A DNA stretch of 64,000 nucleotides from Microvirgula aerodenitrificans DSM 15089 (GTDB lineage Bacteria > Pseudomonadota > Gammaproteobacteria > Burkholderiales > Aquaspirillaceae). Every line of letters starts with the position of its first letter. Position 1 is the stretch's first letter. The position numbers and the translations under genes were made by a program. The notes under the pieces are model-generated. The model was not told where the DNA came from. It made no database searches and worked only from the letters and a program-made list of their open reading frames with translations. Below, piece by piece: positions 33,545 through 45,864 of the stretch. The stretch lies in contig NZ_JHVK01000005.1 in assembly GCF_000620105.1 (NCBI RefSeq), forward strand, positions 1 through 64,000, in the 5' to 3' direction.

Positions 33545-35746
33545 TCAGAAACTGGCGCGCACGGTCAGCGTGGCGTTGCGCGGGTCGCCGTAGACATTGC
33601 CGAAACTGGCCGGGCCGAAGCCGCTGCTGCCAAGCCGCTGGTAGTACTCGCGGTCGAACAGGTTGTTGACGTTCAGGCTGGCCGACCAGGTCTTGTCGAA
33701 GCGGTAGCCGACGCGGGCGTTCCAGACCGCGTAGCCGCCCTGGGCCACGCGCACCGACGGCCGGCCGCCTTCGCTGAAAATGGCGCTCTGCGCACTGACG
33801 CCGCCGCCGATATCCCAGCGGTTCCACTCGCCGGGCAATTGATAGCTGGTCCACACCCGCAGCAGATGGCGCGGCGTGAACGAGCGGAAGTTCTGCCCGC
33901 CTGCCGTGGGGTCGCTCTTGTATTCACTGTGATTCCAGGTGTAGCCGGCCGCCATCTGCCAGCCGGGCGACAACTGCCCGGACAGCTCGGCCTCGAACCC
34001 CTGGCTCTGCACCTTGCCGCTGTCGGCGTAGCAGCAACCGCCGGCCGCCACCGGCGATACCAGCACCGCGCGGTGGGTTTCGTCGATGCGGAACACGGCA
34101 AACGACGCATTCAGACCGCCGTCGAACCACGCCCCCTTGATGCCGGCCTCGTAGTTGGCGCCGATCACCGGCGGCAGGCGGCCACCGCTTTCGTCGAGCT
34201 TGTCGCTCTGGACCCGGAAGATGTCGGCATAGCTTGCATACAGCGACCAGGTCGGATCGAGGTCGTAGACGATGCCGGCATACGGCGTGACCCGGCCATT
34301 CTGGCGATAGTCGCTGCTGGTGGCACCGGTCAGCCGGTTGTGTGCCTCGCTCTGCCACCAGCTGACCCGGCTGCCGAGGATCAGCGTCAGCGGATCGGCC
34401 AGTTTCAGTCGCGCCACGCCGTACAGGCCGCTCTGGCGGGTATCGGTGCGGTTCTTGCTGGTCCAGCGCGGACTGCCGGGGTCGGCGATGGCACCGGGAT
34501 GGAAGTTGAATACGTCGACGGCCGTGCCGCCGAAGCCGGGCAGCACGCCGCCGTCGGCATCGGCCTCGCGCCGGTACAGATTGCCGCCGACCACCACTTC
34601 ATGACGACGGCCAAACGCCTGGAATGCGCCGGACAGCATGGCGTCGATACCGAGCTGGCTGTTGCGGTACGCATTGGCGCCACCGGCCAGCTTCGGCCCG
34701 GCCAGCGTGACCCGGTCGACCGCACCGCTCACATACGCGTATTTCAGGTCACTGGTTTCCCGCTCGCCGCTGGCGCTGATTTTCAGTTGCCAGTCGTCGT
34801 TGAAATCATGGGTCAGATCGGCAAACAGCTGGGTAGTCTCGAAATTCCAGTGCGACCAGGGGGTGCTGAGGAAGGTCTTGCGACCGAGGCCGAGGTCGCC
34901 GCCATCCTTGTAGCGCGGCAGCCCCATCATCGGCGGCACCCAGTCGCGTTTCTGGTAGCTGACACCGACCGACGCCCGCGTGCGCGACCCCAGATCCGCT
35001 TCCAGGATGCCGTACAGCGCCGTGCGTTCGCTGTTGGCGATATTGACCGGGTAATCCTGCTCCGCATACGACATCGCCACCCGGCCACGCACGGTGCCGC
35101 TCTCGTTCAGGGCCGAACTGGCGTCAATCTCCCCGCGCCAGCTGTCCCATGAGCCCGCGCTCAGCGCCACCGACGCATGCGGCGCGGCGGTCGGCCGCTT
35201 GCGCACCAGATTGATCACGCCGCCCGGCTGGCCGGCCCCGTTGAACAGCCCGGCCGCCCCGCGCAGCATTTCAACCCGGTCGTACATCAGCAGATCGGGC
35301 TGGGTCCACGACGAGCCGCCGGTCTGCAGCGGCACGCCGTCGAACTGGAAATACTCGATCGGAAAACCGCGCGAGTAGAACGCCGGCACCACGGCGGTAC
35401 CGGACAGGTCAACGGTAACGCCGGTGGTTTGCGCCATCGCGTCTTCGAGCGAGGTCATGTTCTGCTCCTCGATGCGACGATGGGTGATGACGCTGACCGA
35501 CTGCGGCGTTTCCTTCAGGCTGGCGGGAATTTTCGAACCGACGCTGACCGCCGGCACGGTGTACGAGCCGGTCTGCGCCGAGGGCGGATGGCGTGGCGCG
35601 GCGGCATCGACCGTCACCGCCGGCAGGCGGATCGCGTCGTCACCTTCGTCGGCCCACGCCGGCAATGCCGTGCACAGCGTCAGTACGGCGAGCGCAACCG
35701 GTTTGTGGCGCGACGGCGGTCGGCGAAGCGGGGCGGGTAACGGCAT
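33545..35746 (-). CDS. TonB-dependent siderophore receptor
   Basis: 733 aa outer-membrane receptor, FpvA/FhuE-like. The signal peptide ends at PAWA. A TonB box-like IRLPAVTVDA follows, then the plug domain (about 75-185: KETPQSVSVITHRRIEEQN, GFPIEYFQFDGVPLQ, VEMLRGAAGLFNGAGQPGGVIN) and a 22-strand barrel ending in ...LTVRASF with terminal Phe. First gene of the uptake operon, 62 nt before the binding protein gene. The siderophore is unknown and no biosynthesis genes are present, so it is probably a xenosiderophore system. Confidence 0.93.
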   Translation of the reverse strand: MPLPAPLRRPPSRHKPVALAVLTLCTALPAWADEGDDAIRLPAVTVDAAAPRHPPSAQTGSYTVPAVSVGSKIPASLKETPQSVSVITHRRIEEQNMTSLEDAMAQTTGVTVDLSGTAVVPAFYSRGFPIEYFQFDGVPLQTGGSSWTQPDLLMYDRVEMLRGAAGLFNGAGQPGGVINLVRKRPTAAPHASVALSAGSWDSWRGEIDASSALNESGTVRGRVAMSYAEQDYPVNIANSERTALYGILEADLGSRTRASVGVSYQKRDWVPPMMGLPRYKDGGDLGLGRKTFLSTPWSHWNFETTQLFADLTHDFNDDWQLKISASGERETSDLKYAYVSGAVDRVTLAGPKLAGGANAYRNSQLGIDAMLSGAFQAFGRRHEVVVGGNLYRREADADGGVLPGFGGTAVDVFNFHPGAIADPGSPRWTSKNRTDTRQSGLYGVARLKLADPLTLILGSRVSWWQSEAHNRLTGATSSDYRQNGRVTPYAGIVYDLDPTWSLYASYADIFRVQSDKLDESGGRLPPVIGANYEAGIKGAWFDGGLNASFAVFRIDETHRAVLVSPVAAGGCCYADSGKVQSQGFEAELSGQLSPGWQMAAGYTWNHSEYKSDPTAGGQNFRSFTPRHLLRVWTSYQLPGEWNRWDIGGGVSAQSAIFSEGGRPSVRVAQGGYAVWNARVGYRFDKTWSASLNVNNLFDREYYQRLGSSGFGPASFGNVYGDPRNATLTVRASF

Positions 35747-35774
35747 GGTGGCAATGTCCTGGACAGTAAACAGA

Positions 35775-35789
35775 TGAGAATGAATCTCG
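35775..35789. promoter_or_regulatory. Partial Fur box before the siderophore receptor
   Basis: tgagaatgaatctcg matches the 7-1-7 Fur consensus TGATAATNATTATCA at 10 of 14 positions and sits 28 nt upstream of the receptor start. Regulation by Fur fits the gene content; the match itself is modest. Confidence 0.5.
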
Positions 35790-35860
35790 ATACTGTACGG
35801 TGTTGCCAGTGCAGGCGCTTTCGCCCGCCGGGCTTTGACATTCGTGATCTGGACGGCCGG

Positions 35861-36718
35861 TCAGCCCTGGCCCAGCTGGCTGGGCGGCAGGCCGAAGCGC
35901 TTGCGGAACAGGGTCGAGAAATGCGGAATCGCATAGCCGACATGGCAGGCGACTTCGGACACGCTGTAGGCGCCGGTCGACAGCATGCGGTGCGCCTCGG
36001 CCAGCCGCACCTCCTGCACGTGGCCGAATACGCTGGTGCCGAACAGCTCGCGAAAACCGGAGGTCAGTTTCTTCACATTGACGCCGACCCGGCGCGCCAG
36101 CTGATCCAGCGTCAGCGGCGCATGGGCGTGGGCAGTGGCCAGGGCGCGCGCCTGCTCCAGCCGCTCGATGTCGCCGGCCGACCAGCGCCGTGCTGCCGGC
36201 CGTCCCGCGACGGCCAGCGCCTGGCGGGTGGCGATGGCGGTCAGTTCCAGCCCCTTGCCGGCCAGGTACAGATCGCGCAAGCCGCCGTCCAGCGGGCAGG
36301 TCAGGATCTGCGAGGCGATGGCGCGCAGCGACGGTGTCAGCGGCTGGCGGCGGACGATGATGGCATCAGTGCCCAGCCGTTCACCGCCGGCCTGCGCAAT
36401 CCGTTCCAGGTCCAGCCCGTGACGCTGCGCCGCCTGGCGGTCGATGCCGATCTTGACGTAGCGCTGCAGCGTGCCGGGCGCGAAGCGGTCGCGCCCCTCG
36501 TGGCGACCGGCCGCCAGCACCAGGTAAACGCCGGCATCGGCGACATCGAACGGTCGCTGACCGTCGATGCTGGCCGACAGCCTGGCACTGAGCGAGACGA
36601 TGACCTGCAGCCCCTCGAACACCGGTTCGCGCACGTCCAGATAGTCGCTGTGGACCCGCGAACCGGCAGACAGGGTCATGTCGGACACGATGTGTCTCGA
36701 CCAGCATGTTTCGGCCAT
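35861..36718 (-). CDS. PchR-like AraC-family regulator
   Basis: 285 aa. The C-terminal AraC HTH (about 185-280) contains LARRVGVNVKKLTSGFRELFG, VQEVRLAEAHRML and EVACHVGYAIPHFSTLFRKRFG, the pattern of PchR/YbtA regulators that sense imported siderophores. ATG 36718 has GGGAG upstream; the GTG at 36724 is too close to it. Stands just upstream of the receptor operon on the same strand, behind a perfect Fur box, so iron starvation plus siderophore should turn the system on. Confidence 0.9.
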   Translation of the reverse strand: MAETCWSRHIVSDMTLSAGSRVHSDYLDVREPVFEGLQVIVSLSARLSASIDGQRPFDVADAGVYLVLAAGRHEGRDRFAPGTLQRYVKIGIDRQAAQRHGLDLERIAQAGGERLGTDAIIVRRQPLTPSLRAIASQILTCPLDGGLRDLYLAGKGLELTAIATRQALAVAGRPAARRWSAGDIERLEQARALATAHAHAPLTLDQLARRVGVNVKKLTSGFRELFGTSVFGHVQEVRLAEAHRMLSTGAYSVSEVACHVGYAIPHFSTLFRKRFGLPPSQLGQG

Positions 36719-36750
36719 TGGCACAGCTCCCGCTCGAAATCAAACGAGAA

Positions 36751-36765
36751 TGATAATAATTATCA
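36751..36765. promoter_or_regulatory. Perfect 7-1-7 Fur box
   Basis: TGATAATAATTATCA matches the Fur consensus TGATAATNATTATCA at all 14 defined positions, 33 nt before the start of the AraC-type siderophore regulator. It is the best regulatory match in the window. Confidence 0.93.
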
Positions 36766-36797
36766 CCATGCTGCGCAATGCAGGTACCGGGTATGTC

Positions 36798-37418
36798 CTA
36801 GCCGTGTCCGGTGCCGTGCGACAGGTGCTTGCGCACCAGATCGGCAATCGACGCCGCATCGAGCTTGTCCATCAGCCGCGACTTGTGCACCTCGACCGTG
36901 CGCACGCTAATGCCGAGCAGCTCGGCAATATCGCGGTTGTGCCGGCCATCGACGACCAGTTGCATGATTTCGCGCTCGCGCGGAGTCAGCGTCGCGTAAC
37001 GGCGCGCATGTTCGTCACTGCCACGGCGCTGGTGCTGCGCCGCGGTCTGGCTGGCACAGGCTTCCTCGATCGCCTGCAGCAGCCGCTGCTCGTCGACCGG
37101 TTTTTCCAGGAAGTCCAGCGCCTGCGAGCGAAAGGCCTGCCGCGCCGAATCGACGTCGCCATGCCCGGTCAGGATGATGACCGGCAGCCGGCAGCCCCGC
37201 TCGCGCAGGGTCTGCTGCAGGGTCAGCCCGTCCATGTCCGGCATGCGGATATCCAGCAGCAGGCAGCCGCTCAGGCCCGGAGTCCAGCGCTGGAGGAAGT
37301 CGGCGGCGGTCGAGAACAGCGCGGTGCGATAGCCGTGCAGGCTCAGCAACAGGCTCAGCGCATCGCGCACGCCGGGGTCATCGTCGACGATGAAAACCGT
37401 CAGGTCAGTGTGGGTCAT
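36798..37418 (-). CDS. FixJ/NarL-type response regulator
   Basis: 206 aa. Receiver domain (1-120): acidic pocket VDDD, phospho-acceptor Asp in LLLDIRMPDMDG, Thr in LTGHGD, Lys in EKPVDE. Linker, then LuxR-type HTH (about 140-200) with LTPREREIMQLVVDGRHNRDIAELLGIS-type signature. Receiver and output resemble FixJ/TodT/StyR. Its start overlaps the end of the sensor kinase gene by 14 nt. Confidence 0.93.
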   Translation of the reverse strand: MTHTDLTVFIVDDDPGVRDALSLLLSLHGYRTALFSTAADFLQRWTPGLSGCLLLDIRMPDMDGLTLQQTLRERGCRLPVIILTGHGDVDSARQAFRSQALDFLEKPVDEQRLLQAIEEACASQTAAQHQRRGSDEHARRYATLTPREREIMQLVVDGRHNRDIAELLGISVRTVEVHKSRLMDKLDAASIADLVRKHLSHGTGHG

Positions 37419-38994
37419 CGGAAGTCTCAACGTCACCGGCATCGAGCGGAAGCCGGATTTTCAGAATGCCGTGCGTGCCGGCCTCGACCGTCAGCGTGCC
37501 GCCGTGGGTTTCGATGATCACCCGGCTGATCGCCAGGCCGAGCCCCATGCCGCTGGCCTTCATCGACACGAAGGGCTCGAACAGCCGGGCGCGGATCTTG
37601 TTCGGAATGCCGCTGCCGCTGTCGCGAACGCGTATCCACGCCCAGCCGTCACCGGCGCCGCTTTCGACCACCACCCGCGGTGAGGCGATCGACGCCTGCT
37701 CGACCTCCTCGAACGCATTGCTGAGCAGATTGCGCAGCACAATCTCAAGCTGAACCCGGTCACCGAGCAGACAGGCTTCCGGCGCCGGCGCCACCACGAA
37801 CTCGACACCGCGCAGACGCGCGCGCTCGACAAACGGTGCGGTGGCGGCAGCTATCAGGCGCGCCACGGGCAGCGGTTCCAGCGCCGTCGAACCGGAGCGG
37901 AAGAATTCCCGCAGACGCTTCAGCACATCCGAGGCCCGCCGCGACTCGGCCACCATGGCGCCGACGGTCTTTCTCAGCAGCGCATCGTCGCCATTGCTTT
38001 CGATCAGCCGCGCGCAGGCACTGCCGTAGGCGGACAGCGCCGTCAGCGGCTGGTTCAGCTCATGCGCCAGCGCTCCGGCCATTTCACCGGCCGCAGCCAG
38101 CCGCAGCGACTGGCGCAGCTCGGCGCTGGCACGCCGCGAGCGATCGACCGCCACCCCGGTCAGGAAGCCGGCCAGCGTCAGTGTCAGCAGCAGTACCTGC
38201 ACGTCCGGCATCTGCGGCCCCGGCCAGCCGGCCAGCAGGATGGCGGTGGTCACGCCGGCCTCCAGCACCACGGCCGCGACAATGACCCCGGCCATGCCCT
38301 GCCGTGCCGCCGCCCAGGCCAGCGGCAGGAACAGCAGATAGAACGTCAGGATGCGGTCATCCGGTCGCAGCCATGCGCCGGCCAGAATCACGCTGATCGC
38401 CAGCGCACAGCCGAGCGTCTCGCGCTTGCAGACCGCCTGCACGAAGTCGGCACGCGAATCCTCGCGGCACAGCAGGTAGAACAGCGGCATGCCGATCAGC
38501 ATGCCGGCGATCTCGGCCATCCAGTAACGGATCAGCACATCGACGCTCAGTATCTGGGTATTGCCACTGATCGCGACCAGTGCACCTGTATGCAGCAGGG
38601 TGCCGAACAGGGCGCCGGCCACGATCACGCCGGTCAGCCGCAGCAGGCTGCGGTGGTCGGCAAAAAAGCCGCCGTCCGGCAGGCCGCGCCGCAGGGCATG
38701 GGCGGTGGCGACATAGGCCAGCACCGGCATCAGGCCGGGCAGCAGGGTATTGACGGTGTTCTCGACCGGAAAGGGGGCCAGCCATTGCGCCAGCACGATG
38801 GTCAGCAGCAGTGGCAGCAGCGCCTTGTTCCCTTCCAGCAGCAGGAACACCAGCGCCAGGCCGGCGGCCGGGTGCCAGACCTGGCCATTGGGCAGAAAAG
38901 CGGCGTACGGGCCGGTGAACAGGTCCAGGACCACGTAGACGGCCATGAAGGCGAACACTCGCCAGATGCGATGGACATCGCGCATGTCAGTCAT
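37405..38994 (-). CDS. MASE1-domain sensor histidine kinase
   Basis: 529 aa. The N-terminal MASE1 membrane sensor (about 10-295, eight or more helices; GQVWHPAAGLALVFLLLEG is typical) has no PAS domain. The HisKA phosphosite is in GALAHELNQPLTALSAYG, the FixL-type H-box. HATPase motifs follow: N (LLSNAFEE), G1 (DSGSGIP), F (LFEPFVSMK) and G2 (GMGLGLAISR). Co-transcribed with the FixJ-like regulator. MASE1 ligands are not known. ATG 38994 is the likely start; 38985 is an alternative. Confidence 0.9.
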   Translation of the reverse strand: MTDMRDVHRIWRVFAFMAVYVVLDLFTGPYAAFLPNGQVWHPAAGLALVFLLLEGNKALLPLLLTIVLAQWLAPFPVENTVNTLLPGLMPVLAYVATAHALRRGLPDGGFFADHRSLLRLTGVIVAGALFGTLLHTGALVAISGNTQILSVDVLIRYWMAEIAGMLIGMPLFYLLCREDSRADFVQAVCKRETLGCALAISVILAGAWLRPDDRILTFYLLFLPLAWAAARQGMAGVIVAAVVLEAGVTTAILLAGWPGPQMPDVQVLLLTLTLAGFLTGVAVDRSRRASAELRQSLRLAAAGEMAGALAHELNQPLTALSAYGSACARLIESNGDDALLRKTVGAMVAESRRASDVLKRLREFFRSGSTALEPLPVARLIAAATAPFVERARLRGVEFVVAPAPEACLLGDRVQLEIVLRNLLSNAFEEVEQASIASPRVVVESGAGDGWAWIRVRDSGSGIPNKIRARLFEPFVSMKASGMGLGLAISRVIIETHGGTLTVEAGTHGILKIRLPLDAGDVETSDDPH

Positions 38995-39134
38995 GACACA
39001 TGATATCCGGAATTCAACAGCCGCCCAGTATCCCCGATTTTCATCACCGCGCGGAAGCCGGCGGGGCGGATGCCGGTTGACGTCCTTTATTGTGACACGT
39101 AACATGAAACACGAAACATGACGAAAGGGCTGCC

Positions 39135-39347
39135 ATGCACGACGACGATTCCCGGTCGGACCCGACCGCTGTGGCGCTGTTCATCATCGCCCGCCTGTTC
39201 GGCGTGGCGCTGCTGCTGTACGGGCTGGCCATCGCCGGCGCCCCGGCCGATCACGCAGCCGACCGGACGGCCCTCCGCGTCGCCAGATCGCCGGCCGGCG
39301 ACTGCGCCGCACCGGCCGCAGCGGCTGGCGCGGCACACGGAGACTGA
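39135..39347 (+). CDS. Small predicted membrane protein
   Basis: 70 aa, unrecognised. One hydrophobic helix (about 12-35: VALFIIARLFGVALLLYGLA) and an Ala-rich polar tail. GAAAGGG sits 11 nt before the ATG. It is divergent from the sensor kinase and 55 nt before gntR. Codon use looks like neighbouring genes but the reading could be chance. Confidence 0.45.
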   Translation: MHDDDSRSDPTAVALFIIARLFGVALLLYGLAIAGAPADHAADRTALRVARSPAGDCAAPAAAAGAAHGD

Positions 39348-39402
39348 GCGGCCGGGGCACAGGCGCGGTACGATAGCACCCCTGACCACTGCCCCGCCTG
39401 CC

Positions 39403-40056
39403 ATGACCAAGCCCTTGTCCCGTTCCACCCTCAGCAGCGACGCCTATGCGACCGTTCGCGCCATTCTGCTCGATGGCGAGCGCCATGCGCCGGGTGACAA
39501 GATCAGTGTCGAGGCGCTGGCGCAGGAACTGGGTGTCAGCCGCTCGCCGCTATGGGCAGCGATCTCCCGGCTGGAAGCCGAGGGGCTGGTCGAGGTGCGG
39601 CCGCGCCAGGGGGTGTTCATGCCGGCCTTCCGTGCCGACGAGGTACGCGACATCGCCCGGGCCCGGGAGGCGCTGGAGGGCATGGTGGCCCGGCTGGCCG
39701 CCGCCCAGGCCGACGAGGCGCAGATCGCGGTCATGGCCGATTCGATCGACCGTCAGGCACAGGCCATAGCCGCCCAGGACCGCGCCGGCTATGCCAGCGC
39801 CAACCAGCATTTCCACGAAGCGCTATTGGCTGCTGCCGGCAGTCCGACGCTGTCGCGCCTGCTGCATGCGCTGTATGGACAGATGATGGCCATGTGCGGC
39901 CGGCGGCCGTTCAGCTTCGACCAGCTGGCGCGCAATCGCGGCGAGCATGTCGCGGTGCTCGATGCAATCCGCCGGCGCGACGGCGACCGTGCCGACGCGA
40001 TGGCCCGGCAACACGTCAACTCCCTGGTGCAGGCGCTGCTGGCCGCCGGAGACTGA
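39403..40056 (+). CDS. GntR-family (FadR/FCD) transcriptional regulator
   Basis: 217 aa. Winged HTH (about 10-70) with KISVEALAQELGVSRSPLWAAISRLEAEGLVEV-type signature, then an all-helical FCD ligand domain with metal-type residues (Asp/His in QHFHEALLAAAG, NRGEHVAVLDAI, and the final ARQHV). FCD regulators usually sense organic acids. No obvious catabolic target is adjacent; the Usp/mrp operon starts 199 nt downstream. Confidence 0.9.
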   Translation: MTKPLSRSTLSSDAYATVRAILLDGERHAPGDKISVEALAQELGVSRSPLWAAISRLEAEGLVEVRPRQGVFMPAFRADEVRDIARAREALEGMVARLAAAQADEAQIAVMADSIDRQAQAIAAQDRAGYASANQHFHEALLAAAGSPTLSRLLHALYGQMMAMCGRRPFSFDQLARNRGEHVAVLDAIRRRDGDRADAMARQHVNSLVQALLAAGD

Positions 40057-40255
40057 CGGGCCGGGACGGCGCAGGCAGCCGTCCGCCTGATGAAATCCCG
40101 CCATGCCCGTCCGTTCTTCGCTGCCATGACGGGCGGACCGCCCGACCCTACGGGTTTCCCTTACGCGCCGCCCGAATTTTCCGTATCCCCACCATCTGCA
40201 ATACTGTAAAGGTATGCCGGGTCTGCGGCGCATGACGGACAAATCAAGGGGCGCG

Positions 40256-41041
40256 ATGGATTCGACGAACAGGGTACTGATTGTCAGCGACGGCGTGGCC
40301 GATGAGCAGCCGCTCATCGACGCCGCCGTCGCGCTCGGCACGCCGGCCTCCGCCGGCGGCACCCTGTTGCGCATCGCCCCGCCCGCCTGGTCACCGCTGG
40401 CGCCCTTGCCGCGCCCGCTGCCCCGGTTCCCGACCGGTGGCGACTGGCAGGTACTGGCCGATGCCAGTCTGGCCGAGCTTGATATCCAGCGCCAGCGCCA
40501 CCCGCTGACCCTCGCCGCCCACCAGCCGGCTCCGTGGCCGCGCGAGGGGCTGACGGCCCTGACCCGTCAACTGCTGACCCCGCCGCACGGCACACTGCTG
40601 ATCGTCCGCCGCCCCAGCGCCGCACCGTACCGGCGTGTGCTGGTCGCCATCGAACTGTCGGCGGACCGTGCGGCGGACTGCCTGCAGCTTGCGCGCCGCT
40701 TTGCGCCGGCAGCCGAGCTGACCGTGCTCCATGCCCTGCCCCGGCAGCCGGACGCGGCCGACCAGGCCTGCCCGCCAGACCAGCGCGAAGCCGCGCTCGA
40801 CCGCCTCGATGCGCTGCTCGACCAGGCCGGCCTGTCCCCGCGACAGGCATTCAAGATTGCCGAATGCGCCCATGCGCCCGAACTGATACTCGACAAGGAA
40901 CGCGAATTGCTAGCTGATCTACTGGTGATCGGCGGCCGGACCCCGTCCGCGCTGCGACGCCTGTTCTACCGCGGCGTCATGCCACAAGTGCTTGCCCAGG
41001 CCGGTTGCGATGTGCTGATCGCACCGGCCCAACCGCGATGA
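40256..41041 (+). CDS. Universal stress protein heading the mrp operon
   Basis: 261 aa with a degenerate N-terminal half and a recognisable C-terminal Usp domain (VLVAIELSADRAADCLQLARRF ... ADLLVIGGRTPSALRRLFYRGVMPQVL). The ATP-binding glycine motif is incomplete. AAGGGGCGCG precedes the ATG at 40256. Only 10 nt separate its stop from mrpA, so it is the first gene of the antiporter operon; it may tune the antiporter under ionic or alkaline stress. Confidence 0.8.
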   Translation: MDSTNRVLIVSDGVADEQPLIDAAVALGTPASAGGTLLRIAPPAWSPLAPLPRPLPRFPTGGDWQVLADASLAELDIQRQRHPLTLAAHQPAPWPREGLTALTRQLLTPPHGTLLIVRRPSAAPYRRVLVAIELSADRAADCLQLARRFAPAAELTVLHALPRQPDAADQACPPDQREAALDRLDALLDQAGLSPRQAFKIAECAHAPELILDKERELLADLLVIGGRTPSALRRLFYRGVMPQVLAQAGCDVLIAPAQPR

Positions 41042-41051
41042 CGGGAACACC

Positions 41052-43921
<2,870 letters not shown>

Positions 43922-43922
<1 letters not shown>

Positions 43923-44272
43923 TGGAAATCGTCTATGCACTCGCCGTCGGCGTTCTGGCCGGCGCCGGCGTCTGGCTGCTGCTGCGGCCGCGCACCTTCC
44001 AGGTGATCATGGGGCTGTCGCTGCTGTCCTATGCCGTCAACCTGTTCATTTTCGGCATGGGCCGGCTGACCATCGACCGCGCGCCGATCGTCGACCCGAG
44101 CCAGGTCATGGACCCGTCGCGTTATGACGACCCGGTGCCGCAGGCACTGGTGCTGACCGCCATCGTCATCGGCTTCGCCACCACGGCACTGTTCCTGGTG
44201 GTGCTGCTGGCCTCGCGCGGCCTGACCGGCACCGACCATGTCGACGGGCGGGAAAGCGGGGGCGACTGGTGA
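43922..44272 (+). CDS. mrpC: Mrp antiporter subunit C
   Basis: 116 aa NuoK-like protein with three helices. LLLRPRTFQVIMGLSLLSYAVNLFIF carries the conserved membrane charge region, and DPVPQALVLTAIVIGFATTALFLVVLLA is the standard C-terminal signature. Translationally coupled on both sides: it starts in the mrpA stop and its own stop overlaps the mrpD GTG. Confidence 0.94.
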
Positions 44273-45864
44273 GCGACTGGACTTCCCACCTGCCGGTGCT
44301 GCCGGTCATCCTGCCGCTGCTGGCCGGCGCCCTGATGCTGACGCTCGGCGACGCACGCCGCAATACGCGCGCCACCATCGCCGTGCTGTCGACACTGGCG
44401 CAACTGGCGGTCGCCGCGGCGCTGCTGGCCGGCGCGGCGGCAGCAGCGCCGATCGCGGTCTATCAGGTCGGCAACTGGGCCGCGCCGTTCGGCATCGTGC
44501 TGGTGGTCGACCGGCTGGCCGCGCTGATGCTGGTGCTCAGCGCCGTGCTCGCCCTGGCGACGCTGATCTACTCGCTGGCGCGCTGGGACCGCTCCAGCGT
44601 CCACTTCCACCCGCTGTTCCAGTTCCTGCTGATGGGGCTGAACGGCGCATTCATGACCGGCGACCTGTTCAACCTGTTCGTATTCTTCGAAATCCTGCTG
44701 GCTGCGTCGTACGGGCTGGCGCTGCACGGTTCCGGGCTGGCGCGGGTCAAGGCCGGCCTGCCTTACGTGGTGGTCAACCTGGTGGCATCACTGATGTTCC
44801 TGATCGGCGCCGCGCTGATCTACGGCGTGACCAGCACGCTGAACCTGGCCGATCTGGCGCTGAAAGCACCGCAGCTGGCCGGCGACGAACGGCTGCTGTT
44901 CGAGGCTGGCGCGGCCGTGCTCGGCGTGGTGTTCCTGGTCAAGGCCGCCGCCTGGCCGCTGAATTTCTGGCTGCCGGGTGCCTACGGGGCGTCGTGCGCG
45001 CCGGTCGCGGCAATGTTCTCGATCATGACCAAGGTCGGCATCTATGCGCTGCTGCGGCTCGGCAGCCTGCTGGGCGCCGATGGCGGCCTGTTTCCGTATA
45101 CCGGCGACTGGCTGTTCGGCATCGGCCTGCTGACGCTGCTGTACGGCACGGTCGGCGTGCTGGGCGCGCAGCAGATGGAACGGCTGATCGGTTTCTGCGT
45201 CATCGTCTCGTCCGGCACGCTGATGGCGGCGATCGGCATCGGCACGCCCGGCACCATTGCGCCAATGCTGTTCTATCTGCTGAGCTCGGTGCTGGCGACC
45301 GGCGCCTTTTTCCTGCTGGTCGAGATGGCCGAACGCAGCCGCGCCTTCGGCGCCGACCTGCTGGCCGTGGCCATGGAAGCCTTCGGACTGGAAGACCCGG
45401 AGGACAAGCGCCATTCCGACGATGTGGTCGGCGTCGCCATCCCGGCGGCCATGGCCTTTCTCGGCCTGGCTTTCGTGATCTGCACGCTGCTGGTCGCCGG
45501 CCTGCCGCCCCTGTCCGGCTTTGTCGCCAAGTTCTCGCTGCTGTCGGCCGCGCTGGCCGGCGCCGCTGACGGCACGACCCCGCTCAGCGCCTGGGCATTG
45601 ACCGTCGCCGTGCTGCTGTCCGGGCTGGCCGGGGTGATTGCGCTGTGCCGGATGGGCATGCGCATTTTCTGGAGCTCGGCCCGCACCGTGCCGCGCCTGC
45701 GGGTGATCGAAGCCGGGCCGGTGGCCGGACTGATCGGCCTGTGCGTGGTAATGGCCATTGCCGCCGGGCCGGTGATGGGCTATCTGGTCGACACTGCCAG
45801 CGCGCTGCAGAACCCGCAACGCTATATCGACGCGGTACTGACACCGCAGAACGGAGCACGCTGA
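44269..45864 (+). CDS. mrpD: Mrp antiporter subunit D
   Basis: 531 aa NuoM/N-like channel subunit with about fourteen helices. Begins with GTG inside the mrpC stop. Key motifs: FFEILLAASYGLALHG (Glu), KAAAWPLNFWLPGAYGASCAPVAAMFSIMTKVG (Lys-rich channel helix) and GFCVIVSSGTLMAAIG. It pumps with MrpA in the antiporter complex. Confidence 0.94.
   Translation: MSDWTSHLPVLPVILPLLAGALMLTLGDARRNTRATIAVLSTLAQLAVAAALLAGAAAAAPIAVYQVGNWAAPFGIVLVVDRLAALMLVLSAVLALATLIYSLARWDRSSVHFHPLFQFLLMGLNGAFMTGDLFNLFVFFEILLAASYGLALHGSGLARVKAGLPYVVVNLVASLMFLIGAALIYGVTSTLNLADLALKAPQLAGDERLLFEAGAAVLGVVFLVKAAAWPLNFWLPGAYGASCAPVAAMFSIMTKVGIYALLRLGSLLGADGGLFPYTGDWLFGIGLLTLLYGTVGVLGAQQMERLIGFCVIVSSGTLMAAIGIGTPGTIAPMLFYLLSSVLATGAFFLLVEMAERSRAFGADLLAVAMEAFGLEDPEDKRHSDDVVGVAIPAAMAFLGLAFVICTLLVAGLPPLSGFVAKFSLLSAALAGAADGTTPLSAWALTVAVLLSGLAGVIALCRMGMRIFWSSARTVPRLRVIEAGPVAGLIGLCVVMAIAAGPVMGYLVDTASALQNPQRYIDAVLTPQNGAR

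Noticed and set aside
33483-33854. Longer siderophore-binding protein starting at 33854
   Set aside because: The extension lies within the receptor gene; a proper signal peptide begins at 33482.
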